Shown here: in pieces, positions 62,839-64,000 of the stretch | Layout of the letters: every line of letters starts with the position of its first letter | How positions within the stretch are numbered: position 1 is the stretch's first letter | Source of the DNA: Vespa crabro | Lineage: Eukaryota; Arthropoda; Insecta; Hymenoptera; Vespidae | Assembly (NCBI RefSeq): GCF_910589235.1 | Contig: NC_060956.1 | Location: 17,204,499-17,268,498 of the forward strand | Direction of reading: 5' to 3' | Length of the DNA stretch: 64,000 bases | Notes under the pieces: model-generated | What the model saw: only the letters and a program-made list of their open reading frames with translations | What the model was told of the DNA's origin: nothing | Database searches by the model: none | Program-made: the position numbers and the translations under genes

Positions 62839-63026
62839 ATGCGGCAAATTTTCCACAACCGGATTCACGAATGGCGTATCGATATTCGACGCGTTCAAAT
62901 AAACTCTATTTTTCTGAACAGATAGAAATACGACTCCGTCGTTTGTTACCTAAGCTCCTTACGAGTCCGTGCGATTCTTTACGAGCGACAGGGATGAATG
63001 TTCTACTTCCCCTTGAAACAAACTAG
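62839..63026 (+). other. Candidate exon behind a TTGCAG acceptor, unknown protein
   Basis: CTTTTCTTCATTTGTGGTTGGTTGCAG ends at 62838, a good acceptor. Two bases then 61 sense codons and a TAG follow. The peptide has PQPDSRMAYRYSTRSNKLYF, then IEIRLRRLLPKLLTSP, and ends NVLLPLETN. On the opposite strand the same DNA contains an even stronger acceptor, so only one of the two readings can be right, or neither. No family recognised. Confidence 0.2.
62950..63022 (-). other. Candidate 73-nt internal exon, minus strand
   Basis: On the minus strand a (CT)n(CTT)n tract of about 60 bases ends in CTTCCTGTTCTAG at 63023, which would be a very strong polypyrimidine tract and acceptor. After 73 nt CTTAG|GTAACA gives a moderate donor at 62949/62950. 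One frame is open throughout (VSRGSRTFIPVARKESHGL within it). Strand agrees with the recursive-splice candidate. It competes with the plus-strand exon candidate over the same bases. Microsatellites often imitate pyrimidine tracts, so confidence is low. Confidence 0.15.
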
Positions 63027-63031
63027 AACAG

Positions 63032-63054
63032 GAAGAAGAAGAAGAAGAAGAAGA

Positions 63055-63093
<39 letters not shown>
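63032..63093. repeat. (GAA)n(GA)n compound microsatellite
   Basis: About nine GAA triplets and then a perfect GA run. On the minus strand it forms the pyrimidine tract of the 62950-63022 exon candidate. Confidence 0.95.
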
Positions 63094-63095
<2 letters not shown>

Positions 63096-63299
63096 ATTCG
63101 TCATCAAGGAACAAAATAATCGTACATTATTTTCATCAGAACAATAGCAATCAAAAAAAGAAATTATAAAAGAACGACACACAACATGCACTAATTTCTT
63201 TCTTTTCTTCTTTTTTTTTTACGACATATTCGACGATAAAAAAAGTTTCTCGCGAATTAAAACTCGGTTACTTTTTCATTAGCTCTATATATCCGATAC

Positions 63300-63720
63300 A
63301 TATCGGATTCTAATCGACGCACGAACGCGTTACATTGGTGAATTGTGACCTAGCGATAGGATGGATGATTCATGGGGGCTAATTTCATAGTCACGTAGAC
63401 CTCGTGCCGTCACGAACGTCGTAATTCAAAATTATAAGCGTGCCATATAAGTCATTGCTTCTCATTCCTTTCTATCTAACAGTGTTATTCTCTAACTACC
63501 ACGTACCTCCATCCACGTCCACCCATTTCAACCTACCTTAACTCCGTCGCCCTCGAAAGGGTGACAGAGGCCCACGAGCCGATCCAGAACGTTGGGGCAA
63601 TGTGTTGGTGGATCGAGTAAAACGTGATATCACGAAGACACCCTCATGAGACCCTCTTCGACGTAGACCGCGTTTAATCACCCAAGTTTCCTAATTAGTA
63701 GCACCCCCGAGTGTGTGAAC
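63300..63720. other. GC-richer unique stretch near the window end
   Basis: Unique sequence with a perfect 12-bp palindrome CGTGATATCACG (63626-63637). Two donor-like words occur on the minus strand (GGAG|GTACGT and AAG|GTAGGT, about 63508 and 63535). An open minus frame of 35 codons leads to the second. It may hold an exon of a gene that continues outside the window. Confidence 0.12.
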
Positions 63721-63917
63721 ATCACTCCTTTGCATATCTCTTCGTTCTTTTCATTCTTTCGAAAATTCGATTCTACCTCTTCCTGCCATTCGAAAATTTC
63801 GAATTTTCTTTTTCATCCTAATACGGACTGCCTCTTTTTTAAATTGTCTTTTTATTTTATTTTATAATTAAATCGACGAACGATTTTTCAAATTTCTTTC
63901 ATTCACGAGTTTTCTTC

Positions 63918-63919
<2 letters not shown>

Positions 63920-63955
<36 letters not shown>
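63920..63955. repeat. (CT)n microsatellite
   Basis: Perfect CT run near the window end. Confidence 0.95.
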
Positions 63956-63958
<3 letters not shown>

Positions 63959-64000
63959 TTCCTTTCTTTATCTTTTTGTCAAGTCCCTATATTTATTTAT

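Overview
The window looks like insect nuclear DNA, most likely from an aculeate hymenopteran (wasp, bee or ant). It is AT-rich, yet CpG words such as TCGA, CGAA and ACGT are very common, as in lightly methylated hymenopteran genomes. It also carries dozens of perfect (GA)n/(CT)n tracts, plus (TA)n, (TG)n and poly-A/T runs. There are no ribosome binding sites, operons or closely packed ORFs. The organism is my inference; I could not search any database.

I recognise no known protein family, tRNA, rRNA, transposase, reverse transcriptase, CRISPR array or full-length mobile element. Most long ATG-started ORFs are microsatellites read through (LSLSLS from CT, REREREREE from GA, SFVRSFVHS from a GAAC minisatellite, IYIYIY from TA) or chance ORFs. 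The window reads best as intronic or intergenic sequence, possibly one or more very long introns of a minus-strand gene.

The best-supported signals are these. (1) At 46156/46157 on the minus strand, a strong 3' splice site abuts a perfect 5' splice site (pyrimidine tract, GCAG, then GTAAGT). This is the form of a zero-length-exon recursive splice site, found in very long introns; a weaker relative lies at 48370/48371. (2) At 18566-18904 on the minus strand, a GC-rich 113-codon open segment starts at ATG, carries a glycine run, and ends exactly at a good 5' splice donor; a weak initiator-like and DPE-like pair lies upstream. It could be a first coding exon. (3) Several short exon-like segments are bounded by splice-like signals: minus 8101-8131, 12683-12761, 60222-60259 and 62950-63022; plus 31336-31462, 37214-37401, 41357-41542, 57028-57176 and 62839-63026. 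Each is weak alone and several conflict in strand, so they are candidates only.

Layout: 1-8 kb is AT-rich unique DNA with few repeats. 8-16.7 kb is rich in plus-strand GA tracts, with a minisatellite, a near-perfect hairpin at 12.8 kb and a TA palindrome at 14.5 kb. 16.7-19.2 kb holds CT tracts and the candidate first exon. 19.2-40 kb is dominated by plus-strand CT tracts with scattered unique islands. 40-50 kb is the least repetitive part and holds the recursive-splice candidate. 50-64 kb mixes GA/CT tracts, a CT-rich 18-bp minisatellite at 59.2 kb and several GC-richer unique islands that could be exons or conserved regulatory DNA. I found nothing that amounts to a multi-gene system.
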